Program-made: the position numbers and the translations under genes
Origin: Gemmatimonadales bacterium
Lineage (GTDB): Bacteria; Gemmatimonadota; Gemmatimonadetes; Gemmatimonadales; GWC2-71-9
DNA: 64,000 nt
Direction of reading: 5' to 3'
NCBI GenBank assembly: GCA_036265815.1
Contig: DATAOI010000052.1
Span: forward strand, 124,001-188,000
Notes under the pieces: generated by a model
The model's database searches: none
Told to the model about the DNA's origin: nothing
What the model saw: only the letters and a program-made list of their open reading frames with translations
In this document: piece after piece, positions 8,862 through 16,152 of the stretch
Layout of the letters: each line of letters begins with the position of its first letter
Position numbering within the stretch: the stretch's first letter is position 1

Positions 8862-10344
8862 CCGTCACCATCAGCTCACCGATCAGTGACCGCGTCAGGC
8901 TGGTTCCGACGGAAAGGACCGCGCCTCGATTCATCACGACGATGCGGTGGGCCAAATGGAAAACCTCATCCAGATCGCTCGAGTGAATCAGTATGGCGGC
9001 CCCGCCGGCTGCCGCCTCGAGCAGTCTGGCGTGAATCTCGGCAGCCGCCCGGATATCGAGCCCGCGTGTCGGGTTCTCGGCCACGATCACCCGGGGTGCG
9101 CGGGCCAGCTCTCGTGCGGCCACCAGCTTCTGCTGGTTGCCTCCGCTGAGCGCGGAGGCGCGGGTTTGCGGACCGGGCGCGGCTACGGAGAAGTCCTGCA
9201 GGAGGACAGCCGTACGCCGGCGGGCGAGACGCCAATCGATCCGCCCATGCCGAAGCCAGGGATCGCCCGGCCGGGATCCCAGCACCACGTTCTCGGCCAG
9301 CGTGAGATCGGGAATCAATCCCTCGGTGGTCCGGTCCTCCGGAATGAAGGCGACCGGACCCGCCACGTCGAGTTTTCCTCTGATCGGAAGCAGACGCCCC
9401 GCTATAGCCCGCAGCAGCTCGCGTTGCCCATTGCCCTCCACTCCCGCGACGCCGAGAATTTCGCCGCCATGCACCACCAGCGATGCGTGGCGCACGGCGA
9501 TCCCGAATCCGCTCTCGCGGGGTACCTCGAGCGCCTCGATGCGCACCAATGCTGGCCCGGTGAAATCGGCGCTCTCCCGCGGTGTGGCGTCGGGGGGTGC
9601 GAGTCCCGGTAGAGCCTTGGACTCGCCGCCGATCATCGCCCGCGCCAACGACGCGGGCGTCTCCCCCGCCACCTGGCCGGTGTGGACCACCTTGCCCTGT
9701 CGAAGCACCGTCACCCGGTCGGCCGCGGCGAGCGCCTCGTCCAGCTTGTGGGTGATCAGCACGACCGATCCGCCGGAGGCGGTGAAGGTCCGCATTACCC
9801 GGAGCAGCTCATCGATCTCCCCCGGCGCGAGGACCGCCGTCGGCTCGTCGAGCAGGAGGATGCGCGCGTCGGCCGCGAGTGCCTTGACGATCTCCAGGCG
9901 CTGCTTCAGGCCCACGCTGAGACGCCCGGCCAGCAGGTCGGGATCGAGCGGCAGGCCCACCCGCTCGGCCAGAGCCTGCACCCGGCCGCGCAGCGGCTTC
10001 GGTGCAATCGGCCACCCCGCGGCGAGCGCCACGTTCTCCGCCACGCTGAGCGCCGGAATGGAGGTGAAGTGCTGATGGACCATGCCGATGCCGAGCCGAC
10101 GGGCGGCGCGAGGCGAGCCAACGTCGCGGGGAACTCCGGCCACCAGCACCTGACCCGCGTCGGGCCGGACCAGCCCGTACGCGACGTGCATCAGGGTGGT
10201 CTTGCCGGCTCCGTTCTCGCCCAGCAGGCCGTGCACTTCACCGGGTCCGAGCGTGAAATCGGCCCCCTGCAGAGCTTGCACGGAGCCGAAGCGCTTCTGG
10301 ATCTGGCGGAGCTCGAGCGCCGGTGCGGCCGGATCGACGGTCAC
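8851..10344 (-). CDS. ABC transporter ATP-binding protein with two nucleotide-binding domains
   Basis: A 497-residue double ATPase like NupO/YufO and RbsA. The first domain has Walker A GENGAGKTTL, signature LSVGLKQRLE (a variant of LSGGQ) and Walker B ILLLDEPTA. The second has a degenerate Walker A GVEGNGQREL, signature LSGGNQQKLV and a Walker B in which Asn replaces Asp (IVAENPT). These variations are usual in sugar/nucleoside type ATPases. A GTG start at 10344 overlaps the NIF3 stop (GTGA), which I prefer over an ATG 30 bases further up. It should power uptake by the two permeases downstream. Confidence 0.9.
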   Translation of the reverse strand: MTVDPAAPALELRQIQKRFGSVQALQGADFTLGPGEVHGLLGENGAGKTTLMHVAYGLVRPDAGQVLVAGVPRDVGSPRAARRLGIGMVHQHFTSIPALSVAENVALAAGWPIAPKPLRGRVQALAERVGLPLDPDLLAGRLSVGLKQRLEIVKALAADARILLLDEPTAVLAPGEIDELLRVMRTFTASGGSVVLITHKLDEALAAADRVTVLRQGKVVHTGQVAGETPASLARAMIGGESKALPGLAPPDATPRESADFTGPALVRIEALEVPRESGFGIAVRHASLVVHGGEILGVAGVEGNGQRELLRAIAGRLLPIRGKLDVAGPVAFIPEDRTTEGLIPDLTLAENVVLGSRPGDPWLRHGRIDWRLARRRTAVLLQDFSVAAPGPQTRASALSGGNQQKLVAARELARAPRVIVAENPTRGLDIRAAAEIHARLLEAAAGGAAILIHSSDLDEVFHLAHRIVVMNRGAVLSVGTSLTRSLIGELMVTGAA

Positions 10345-11138
10345 AGCCCGGTGGGATGGTCGTGGAACTCCCACTCCAGCTCGAACCGCTCGGCCAGATG
10401 CGAGGCCAGGGCCTGAACTCCCAGAGTCTCGGTGGCGTAGTGACCCGCGAAGATCACGTTGAGGCCCCCCTCCATCGCATCGAAGTAGGTGTAGTGCGCG
10501 CCTTCCCCGGTGATGAAGGTATCCAGACCCGCCTCCCGCGCGGCACCGACCATATTTCCCGCGCCGCCGGTGATGATCCCGATCCGGCCCACCCGCTCGG
10601 GTCCGCCGGGAATGAGCTTGCCACCGGTGCGGAGCGTCCCCAGCGCGTGGTTCACCTCGCCCAGCAGGGCCTCTCTCGGGGCCAGCCGAGCCGGGGCACT
10701 ACCCCAGACCCCGATGGGAGTGCCGCGGTAATCGCCGAACCATCCCTCGATTTCGATCCCGAGCCGCTCGGCCAGCACCACGTTGTTGCCGACCTCGGGA
10801 TGCAGGTCCAGCGGAATGTGAGCCGAGTAGAGCGCCACGTCGTGCTCCAGCAGGGCGGCGATCCGGCGGTAGCGTCGCCCCGTCACCGGAAGGTTGCCAT
10901 CCCAGAACAGCCCATGGTGCACCAGCAGGAGGGGCGGCGCACGGTGAGAGTCGGATTCATCCAGCACGCCATCGATGGTCGCCTGGCTGGCGTCCACCGC
11001 TGCCACGATGCTTCCGATCTTTCCTCGGTTCTCCACCTGCAGACCGTTGACCGCATTCCGTTCGTCGGGCACCTCCGCGATGCGGAGATAGCGGTCGAGG
11101 TACCCGACCAGGTCGCCGAGCTGGGCGGCGTCACTCAT
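10341..11138 (-). CDS. NIF3/DUF34 family dinuclear metal protein
   Basis: A 265-residue member of the universal NIF3-like (DUF34/YbgI) family, which forms hexameric rings with a dinuclear metal site. Metal-ligand motifs are visible: VHHGLFW, SAHIPLDLHPEVGNN, TGEGAHYTYFDA and AGHYATE. The biochemical role is unsettled (metal insertion and GTP cyclohydrolase-like roles have both been proposed). It lacks the inserted PII-like domain of longer members. It sits between the binding-protein gene and the ATPase gene of the ABC importer, with a four-base overlap to the latter. Confidence 0.88.
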   Translation of the reverse strand: MSDAAQLGDLVGYLDRYLRIAEVPDERNAVNGLQVENRGKIGSIVAAVDASQATIDGVLDESDSHRAPPLLLVHHGLFWDGNLPVTGRRYRRIAALLEHDVALYSAHIPLDLHPEVGNNVVLAERLGIEIEGWFGDYRGTPIGVWGSAPARLAPREALLGEVNHALGTLRTGGKLIPGGPERVGRIGIITGGAGNMVGAAREAGLDTFITGEGAHYTYFDAMEGGLNVIFAGHYATETLGVQALASHLAERFELEWEFHDHPTGL

Positions 11139-11141
11139 CCG

Positions 11142-12167
11142 TCAGGGACGCATCGCCTGCATGGAGGCGGGCCGGGGCGCGGCGAGCAGGGCGCCCGAGG
11201 CGATCGAATCGGCGGCCGCCTTGACCCGGGCCTTGAGGGCGGACGGGACCAGGCTGTCCAATCGGGGGTTGGGAACATACCGGAGGACGCCGCTGGCCAA
11301 GCCAAAAGCTTCCACTCGAGGGGTGAACTTCCCCGCCTTCACCTCTCTCGCCACCAGGAGCAGGGCCCGGGGAAGATCGATGACGGCACTCCCCACCACC
11401 CGGTCGGGGGCAAGGTTTGCCTGGTCGGCGTTGGCGCCGAAGGCGTAGACCCCCCGGGATTCTCTGACCGCCTGGAACATCCCCAGGGCGGCCGCATCCG
11501 CGTTGTGGTGGAACATGTCGGCGCCCACCCGGATGAGAGCCAGCGCGGCCTCCCGACCGGCCGCGGCGTCATCGAAGCTGTTCAGGTAGATCTTGCGGCT
11601 CCTCACCTTGGGGTTCACTGCGGTGGCACCATTGACCCAGCCCTGGTAGGCCGCTTCGATCGGGGGTAGCTCGATTCCGCCTACGAAACCCAACACGTTG
11701 CTCTTAGTCATCCCCCCTGCCACCATGCCTGCCAGGTAGCTGGCCTCTTCCAGCCGAAAGATGAGCGGGGCGACATTGCCCCGCGCTCGCGACCCCGAGG
11801 TGATGATGAACACCGTCTTCGGATACTGAGCCGACACTCGTTCGGCCGCGTCCTGAAACTCGAAGCCGTGGGCGAAGACCAGATCGAACCCCTGCGCGGC
11901 GTAGGTCCGAAGCGCCTCATCCTGTTCCGCTGGCGTCCGCGCCTCAACCTGGCTGATCGCCAGACCGAGGGAATCATGGATCTCCTTGAGCCCCTGGTAG
12001 GCACCGGAGTTCCAGGCCGCATCGGCGATGGATCCCGGAGTGATGAGGCCAACGCGGATCCCGGCCGGCGCAGCCGGTGCCGAGCAGGCCCCTAGAGCCA
12101 TCAGCACGGCAGCATGACGACACAATGGTCGCACAAGCGACCTCAACCACTTCGGAATCGTTTTCAA
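11142..12167 (-). CDS. BMP family ABC transporter substrate-binding lipoprotein
   Basis: A 341-residue lipoprotein of the basic membrane protein (Med/PnrA) family, which binds purine or other nucleosides. A positively charged N-terminus and hydrophobic stretch end in a lipobox LGAC (about Cys28). The body has the periplasmic binding protein fold with VGLITPGSIADAAWN, QGFDLVFAHGFEFQDAA, a GGIELPPIEAAYQGW hinge region and HHNADAAALG, as in PnrA-like proteins. The annotated start is TTG at 12167; a GTG 33 bases in would also leave a full signal peptide. First gene of the importer operon. The unusual placement of NIF3 next to it is noted separately. Confidence 0.88.
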   Translation of the reverse strand: MKTIPKWLRSLVRPLCRHAAVLMALGACSAPAAPAGIRVGLITPGSIADAAWNSGAYQGLKEIHDSLGLAISQVEARTPAEQDEALRTYAAQGFDLVFAHGFEFQDAAERVSAQYPKTVFIITSGSRARGNVAPLIFRLEEASYLAGMVAGGMTKSNVLGFVGGIELPPIEAAYQGWVNGATAVNPKVRSRKIYLNSFDDAAAGREAALALIRVGADMFHHNADAAALGMFQAVRESRGVYAFGANADQANLAPDRVVGSAVIDLPRALLLVAREVKAGKFTPRVEAFGLASGVLRYVPNPRLDSLVPSALKARVKAAADSIASGALLAAPRPASMQAMRP

Positions 12168-12200
12168 AGTAAATGATTGTCCACAACTTAGGGCGATTTA

Positions 12201-12623
12201 TCAACTCTTGTGGGAATCCGACGCCGGTTGCGCTCCGTCGGGTTGATCCATCTTGACCTCCCCGCTCACTTTGGCCCCTTCGACGATGGCGATGCGCGGC
12301 GTGAGGATGTCTCCGGTCACGATGGCGCTGGCCTGGAGCTCGACCCGGTCACGGGCGTGGATGGCCCCGCTCACCTGCCCCGCCACGACGGCTTCCTGGG
12401 TGTGGAGGTCGCCCTCGATCACGGCACCGGCGGCCACCAGCACCTGGGCCGCGGCCCGCACCGTTCCCCGGATCCGGCCCTCGATCCGTACGACGCCTTC
12501 GGTCTCCAGGTCCCCGATGACCGTCATGTCGCTGGCGACGATCGAAAACGGAATCTGGTCGGTGCGCCGGCGGCGGAGCTCGTTTCCCTGCTCGTCCCTC
12601 GCCGGGTTGGTGAAAATCCCCAT
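12201..12623 (-). CDS. Bactofilin (polymer-forming cytoskeletal protein)
   Basis: A 140-residue bactofilin (PF04519). A short basic N-terminal tail precedes a right-handed beta-helix made of repeated about 17-residue rungs: IGDLETEGVVRIEGRIRG, VIEGDLHTQEAVVAGQVSG and ITG-like DILTPRIAIVEGAKVSG. The C-terminus is polar. Bactofilins polymerise without nucleotides and position cell-wall enzymes or ParABS components in several bacteria. Its ATG overlaps the stop of the M23 peptidase gene by one base (TGATG read on the minus strand), placing it at the end of the parAB operon. Confidence 0.92.
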   Translation of the reverse strand: MGIFTNPARDEQGNELRRRRTDQIPFSIVASDMTVIGDLETEGVVRIEGRIRGTVRAAAQVLVAAGAVIEGDLHTQEAVVAGQVSGAIHARDRVELQASAIVTGDILTPRIAIVEGAKVSGEVKMDQPDGAQPASDSHKS

Positions 12624-13417
12624 CAGCCCCCCTCTTTGATCATGGTGCGCGGATCCAGTGAGACACCCTTTTGACGGATTTCGAAATGCAGGTGCGGCGC
12701 GCTCGATCGGCCGGTATTGCCGCTCAGGCCGATGACCTCACCGGGCGCGACCGCTGCGCCGGCCGTGACCAGGATCCGCGACAAGTGGCCATACATGGTC
12801 TGGTAGTCGTCGGGATGGCTCAGCAGGACGAAGAACCCGTATTCCGGATCCTCGCCGACCTGCTGCACCGTGGCGCCGCCGGCCGCGCGCACGACGCTTC
12901 CGATCGGCACGGCGACGTCGATGCCGGGATGAGCTTCATCGGCCGACCCCGTCCCGACCTGTCCTCGTGTGAGATAGCCCGCCTCGTCGAGAGGCCAGCG
13001 GCTTGGCAGGGTGAGCCCGTAGGCCGGCCCCGGGGCCGGGGCGGTAACCCGCGCCAATACCTGGGGAGCCACCGGCAGCGGCGCGCCCAGGGTGAGCGGG
13101 TCGCGCACGATGTCTCCACCCACCATCTGTCGCACCTGGGCATAACGGGATTCGAGGCTGTCGAGGGCAGCAGAGAGCTGGCGAATCTTGGCGTTGTCGG
13201 CCTGGAGCCGAGAGACTTGTCGCTCGAGGCCGGGCACTCGAGCCGCGGCTCGGAGCAGCGGCCCATAGAGCGCTGCCACCACGATCAGGGCGAACGCCGC
13301 GGTGCCGGCGAACGCCCCTGCGGCGCGGAGGACCCATAGCGGAACCCGGAGGGTCTGCGCCCGCGCCGTGCCATCCCGCTGGATGACGACGGTGACCGCG
13401 CGTGACCCGACCCTCAT
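12623..13417 (-). CDS. M23 family peptidoglycan endopeptidase (LytM domain), membrane anchored
   Basis: A 264-residue protein with a basic cytoplasmic tail, one hydrophobic helix (about 28-55), a coiled coil (about 58-95) and a C-terminal LytM/M23 zinc peptidase domain (about 160-255). Zinc ligands are in HPGIDVAVP (His and Asp) and HLHFEIR (His-x-His). It should cut peptide cross-links in the periplasm. ATG 13417 overlaps the parB stop (ATGA), and its own stop overlaps the bactofilin start. M23 peptidases paired with bactofilin are known from Helicobacter (Csd1 with CcmA), which supports a cell-shape role. Confidence 0.9.
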   Translation of the reverse strand: MRVGSRAVTVVIQRDGTARAQTLRVPLWVLRAAGAFAGTAAFALIVVAALYGPLLRAAARVPGLERQVSRLQADNAKIRQLSAALDSLESRYAQVRQMVGGDIVRDPLTLGAPLPVAPQVLARVTAPAPGPAYGLTLPSRWPLDEAGYLTRGQVGTGSADEAHPGIDVAVPIGSVVRAAGGATVQQVGEDPEYGFFVLLSHPDDYQTMYGHLSRILVTAGAAVAPGEVIGLSGNTGRSSAPHLHFEIRQKGVSLDPRTMIKEGG

Positions 13418-14307
13418 CCCTCGAAGGGTCGGCCGAGCATGAGCTCGAGCAGCCGAGCAAGATCGTCGTTGGAGTAATAGCTGATGGTGAGAAACCCGCG
13501 CCCCCTTCGCCGGGTCGTCACCCGTACGTCGGTACCGAGGCGCTTCCGGAGCTCGTCCTCCACCCGGCGGGCGTCGGCACTCACTGCGCGTGGGGCCGCA
13601 CGGGGGCGGCGGGGCCGGTCTACGGCCGGCACCTCGGCACTCACGTCGCCGCGCACCCGCGCCTCCATCTCGCGAACCGACCATCCCTGCTCCACGGCCT
13701 CCTGCGCCAGGCTGCTCATCCGGGCAGGATCCTCCAGTGCCAACAGCGCGCGCCCGTGCCCCTCCGAGAGCTTCCGCTGATGCAGCAGTGCCTGCACCTC
13801 GGGAGGGAGCTGAAGCAGGCGAAGGAGATTGGCTACCGTCGCCCGGTTCCGTCCCACCATCCGGGCGATCTCCGCCTGGGGCAGGTGGAACTCGGCGGCG
13901 AGACGCTGGTACCCGGTGGCTTCGTCGATGGGAGAAAGATCGTCGCGTTGCAGATTCTCGATGAGCGCCAGGGTCAGCAGCGTCTGATCGTCGACTTCCT
14001 TCACCACCGCCGGGATTTTGCCCCACCCGAGCCGCCCGGCAGCGCGCCACCGCCGCTCGCCCGCGATGAGCTCATACCCGCCGTTCCGCGGCCGCACCAC
14101 GATCGGCTGCAGCAGCCCGGAGGATTCGATCGATGCGACCAACTCGGCCAAGGCGGTCTCGTCGATCTCGCTCCGCGGCTGATAGGGGTTCGGCCGGACG
14201 CTCGCGATCGGCAGCTCGCGGAGTCCACTCGGCACCCCAGACTGCTCCCGCGAGACCGGCCCCAGCAACGCTTCGAGCCCGCGCCCCAACCGCTTGGTTT
14301 CGCTCAT
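13414..14307 (-). CDS. parB: Chromosome partitioning protein ParB
   Basis: A 297-residue CTPase/DNA-clamp protein of the ParB/Spo0J family. The N-terminus RLGRGLEALLG is the ParA-stimulating motif. The CTP-binding domain contains NPYQPR and GERRWRAA. The helix-turn-helix region is around SEGHGRALL and NRATVANLLRLLQLP. The C-terminal dimerisation domain includes RRRGRGFLTISYYSNDDLARLLELM. It should load at the two parS sites found upstream of parA and spread along DNA. It overlaps parA by four bases upstream and the M23 gene by four bases downstream. Confidence 0.97.
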   Translation of the reverse strand: MSETKRLGRGLEALLGPVSREQSGVPSGLRELPIASVRPNPYQPRSEIDETALAELVASIESSGLLQPIVVRPRNGGYELIAGERRWRAAGRLGWGKIPAVVKEVDDQTLLTLALIENLQRDDLSPIDEATGYQRLAAEFHLPQAEIARMVGRNRATVANLLRLLQLPPEVQALLHQRKLSEGHGRALLALEDPARMSSLAQEAVEQGWSVREMEARVRGDVSAEVPAVDRPRRPRAAPRAVSADARRVEDELRKRLGTDVRVTTRRRGRGFLTISYYSNDDLARLLELMLGRPFEG

Positions 14308-15119
14308 GTGGCCACCTCCGGGAGAGAGGCCGGCGGCTCGGCGAGCGCTCCGCTCTCCACTCGGCGAAGCAGCTCCTGACCGACGGCGAGGTAACTCTTG
14401 GCCCCGACCGACTGCACGTCGTACAACAGAATCGGCTTGCCGAAGCTCGGCGCCTCCGCCAGCCGCACGTTGCGCGGAATCGGCGTGGCGAAGACCTTGG
14501 CGCCGAAGTATTCCTTGGCGTCTTCCGCCACCTGGCGGCAGAGGTTCAACCGCGAGTCGTACATCGTGAGGAGCACGCCGGTGATGGCCAGTCCGGGATT
14601 GAAGTTCTGCTGGACCAGCCGGACGGTATTGAGGAGTTGCGAGATGCCCTCAAGGCCATAGTACTCGCACTGGATGGGGATCACGACTGCGTTCGAGGCG
14701 GCGAGCACATTCAGAGTCAGCAGACCAAGCGACGGTGGGCAATCCACCACGATGTAGTCATAGTCATCCTGCAGATCGGCCAGTATTCCGCGAAGCGCCG
14801 CCTCACGACCCTGGCGCTCGACGAGCTGCAGCTCGGCGCCGACCAGGTCCTGGGTCGCGGGCAAGACCGACAGATGAGGCAGCCCCGGAACCTGGACGAT
14901 GACTTCTTTGGCCGGCAGCCCCTCCACCAGTGCGTCGTAAAGCGATAACTCCAAGTCGTGTTTGGTGATACCTACGCCACTGGTGGCGTTCCCCTGAGGG
15001 TCGGCGTCCAGCAGCAGGGTGCGCCGCTCTGCCACGGCGAGCGAAGCGGCCAGGTTCACGGCAGTCGTGGTCTTCCCGACGCCACCCTTCTGATTGGCAA
15101 TCGCGATGATATGTGCCAT
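14304..15119 (-). CDS. parA: Chromosome partitioning ATPase ParA/Soj
   Basis: A 271-residue ParA ATPase. The deviant Walker A KGGVGKTTTAVNLA occurs at the N-terminus, the switch region DADPQGNATSG follows, and Walker B is YIVVDCPPSL. There is no N-terminal DNA-binding domain, so it is the short chromosomal Soj type that binds DNA non-specifically and moves ParB complexes. It is the first gene of the parA-parB-M23-bactofilin operon. The 5' region holds a parS site 130 bases upstream. Confidence 0.97.
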   Translation of the reverse strand: MAHIIAIANQKGGVGKTTTAVNLAASLAVAERRTLLLDADPQGNATSGVGITKHDLELSLYDALVEGLPAKEVIVQVPGLPHLSVLPATQDLVGAELQLVERQGREAALRGILADLQDDYDYIVVDCPPSLGLLTLNVLAASNAVVIPIQCEYYGLEGISQLLNTVRLVQQNFNPGLAITGVLLTMYDSRLNLCRQVAEDAKEYFGAKVFATPIPRNVRLAEAPSFGKPILLYDVQSVGAKSYLAVGQELLRRVESGALAEPPASLPEVAT

Positions 15120-15251
15120 GAAGGCTTTTCTTTAAGTTCTTGTGGGGTAATAGCTTAGATGTATTTTGCTATCGCTGGCCGGAAGGGGGTCTGGCCTAGG
15201 AACTGGCGACAAGGTGCAATATAGGCATGCAAGGCGTCAGCGCAAACACTG

Positions 15252-15267
15252 TGTTTCACGTGAAACG
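15252..15267. promoter_or_regulatory. parS: parS site 1 (15 of 16 matches)
   Basis: TGTTTCACGTGAAACG differs from the consensus ParB site TGTTTCACGTGAAACA only in the last base. It lies 130 bases upstream of the parA start. Confidence 0.93.
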
Positions 15268-16053
15268 CGATTGATTGAAGAAGCACCACGAGGGAGTCTA
15301 GTGCGCACGAGCGGAGTTGGAGACTGAGGCAGTGAGGCGGCGAGATACGTGGAAAGGAGCCGGAGCGAAAGGAGGAGAGGGGAGAGTGGGAGGAGGCACG
15401 GGAGAACGAGCCGATGAAGGGAGGGAGGCGGAGGGGGAGCAGGCGATGAGGGGGTGGAGAGCAGACGATGCGTATGGAGGCAGGACAAGGCGAGGGCCGG
15501 GGAAAGGAGAAGGAACGAGCCGGAGAGGGAGAGTTGCTGAGGCGGGAGAATGGGTGCCGGCCCGGGGCTTGAGCGCGGGGCTGGAAGGGAGGTCGGATCG
15601 CCAGCCGAAGTGATCGCCAAAGATCCCGCATCGAGGCTGGGGTCGGGAACCAGGAAGGAGTGCGAAGGAGCCGAATGAGTGAGGCCCGGAAGGGGGAGGG
15701 CTATCGGCAGGGGGTGCGGAGCCCCGTTGAACCAGGATGAGGAGGCCGATTCGGGGGGAGACGGAGGAGAGCAGACTGACTGGAACGAAGGCTCGATCGG
15801 TACACCGGTCTCAGCCGGCCCTGAGGAGGAGGCCGCGGCCGCAGGACTCGGACCTAAAGCGTGAAATCCGAGTACACTCGGCGGATCAGCAGTTTGGCGG
15901 GGGTTCTGTCGCGCGACAGTGGCGTGAGGCTGGAGACTCTACAGGGCGTCACATGTGCGAAGCCCACGAGGAGCTTGCAGCAGCTAACGGGGACGGCTAG
16001 GAAGAGGTGCGAAGAGGCTCTGCTGAGAGGCTATGCTGGAGAAGTTGGAGAAG

Positions 16054-16095
16054 TTTTGCTGACGAGGCTTTGCGGATGAGCTTTTGCTGATGAGG
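16054..16095 (+). repeat. Imperfect 14-base direct repeat next to parS site 2
   Basis: TTTTGCTGACGAGG and TTTTGCTGATGAGG match in 13 of 14 bases with starts 28 bases apart. A third, weaker copy (CTCTGCTGAGAGG) begins at 16018. Function unknown; they lie within 40-120 bases of parS site 2. Confidence 0.45.
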
Positions 16096-16132
16096 ATGTG
16101 TTGCTAACTCGATTGCCATGCCTGGCGAGCCC

Positions 16133-16148
16133 TGTTTCACGTGAAACA
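16133..16148. promoter_or_regulatory. parS: parS site 2 (perfect 16-base palindrome)
   Basis: TGTTTCACGTGAAACA is the exact consensus parS sequence. It lies four bases past the mnmG stop codon and 881 bases from site 1. Confidence 0.97.
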
Positions 16149-16152
16149 CACC

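Larger units (their letters stand above)
15120..16152. other. 1 kb non-coding region between parA and mnmG, purine-biased on the plus strand
   Basis: No convincing gene is present. Two parS sites lie near its ends. Between them the plus strand is strongly purine-rich: by my count only 31 of the 180 bases at 15361-15540 are pyrimidines. The ORFs across it are low-complexity (Ser/Pro/Arg on one strand, Arg/Gly/Glu on the other) and are rejected. Near the mnmG end, imperfect direct repeats TTTTGCTGACGAGG (16054-16067) and TTTTGCTGATGAGG (16082-16095) occur, with a weaker copy at 16018-16030. I found no DnaA box cluster and no AT-rich unwinding element, so an origin is not claimed. The rsmG gene usually found here is absent. 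Confidence 0.7.

Noticed and set aside
12178-12186. TTGTCCACA, one base from a DnaA box
   Set aside because: A single imperfect match between two genes with no further boxes or AT-rich element; not enough for an origin.
15155-15631. 158-residue minus-strand ORF in the parA-mnmG spacer
   Set aside because: Ser/Pro/Arg/Phe-rich low-complexity translation produced by the purine bias; it also runs through a parS site. The same holds for plus-strand ORFs there.
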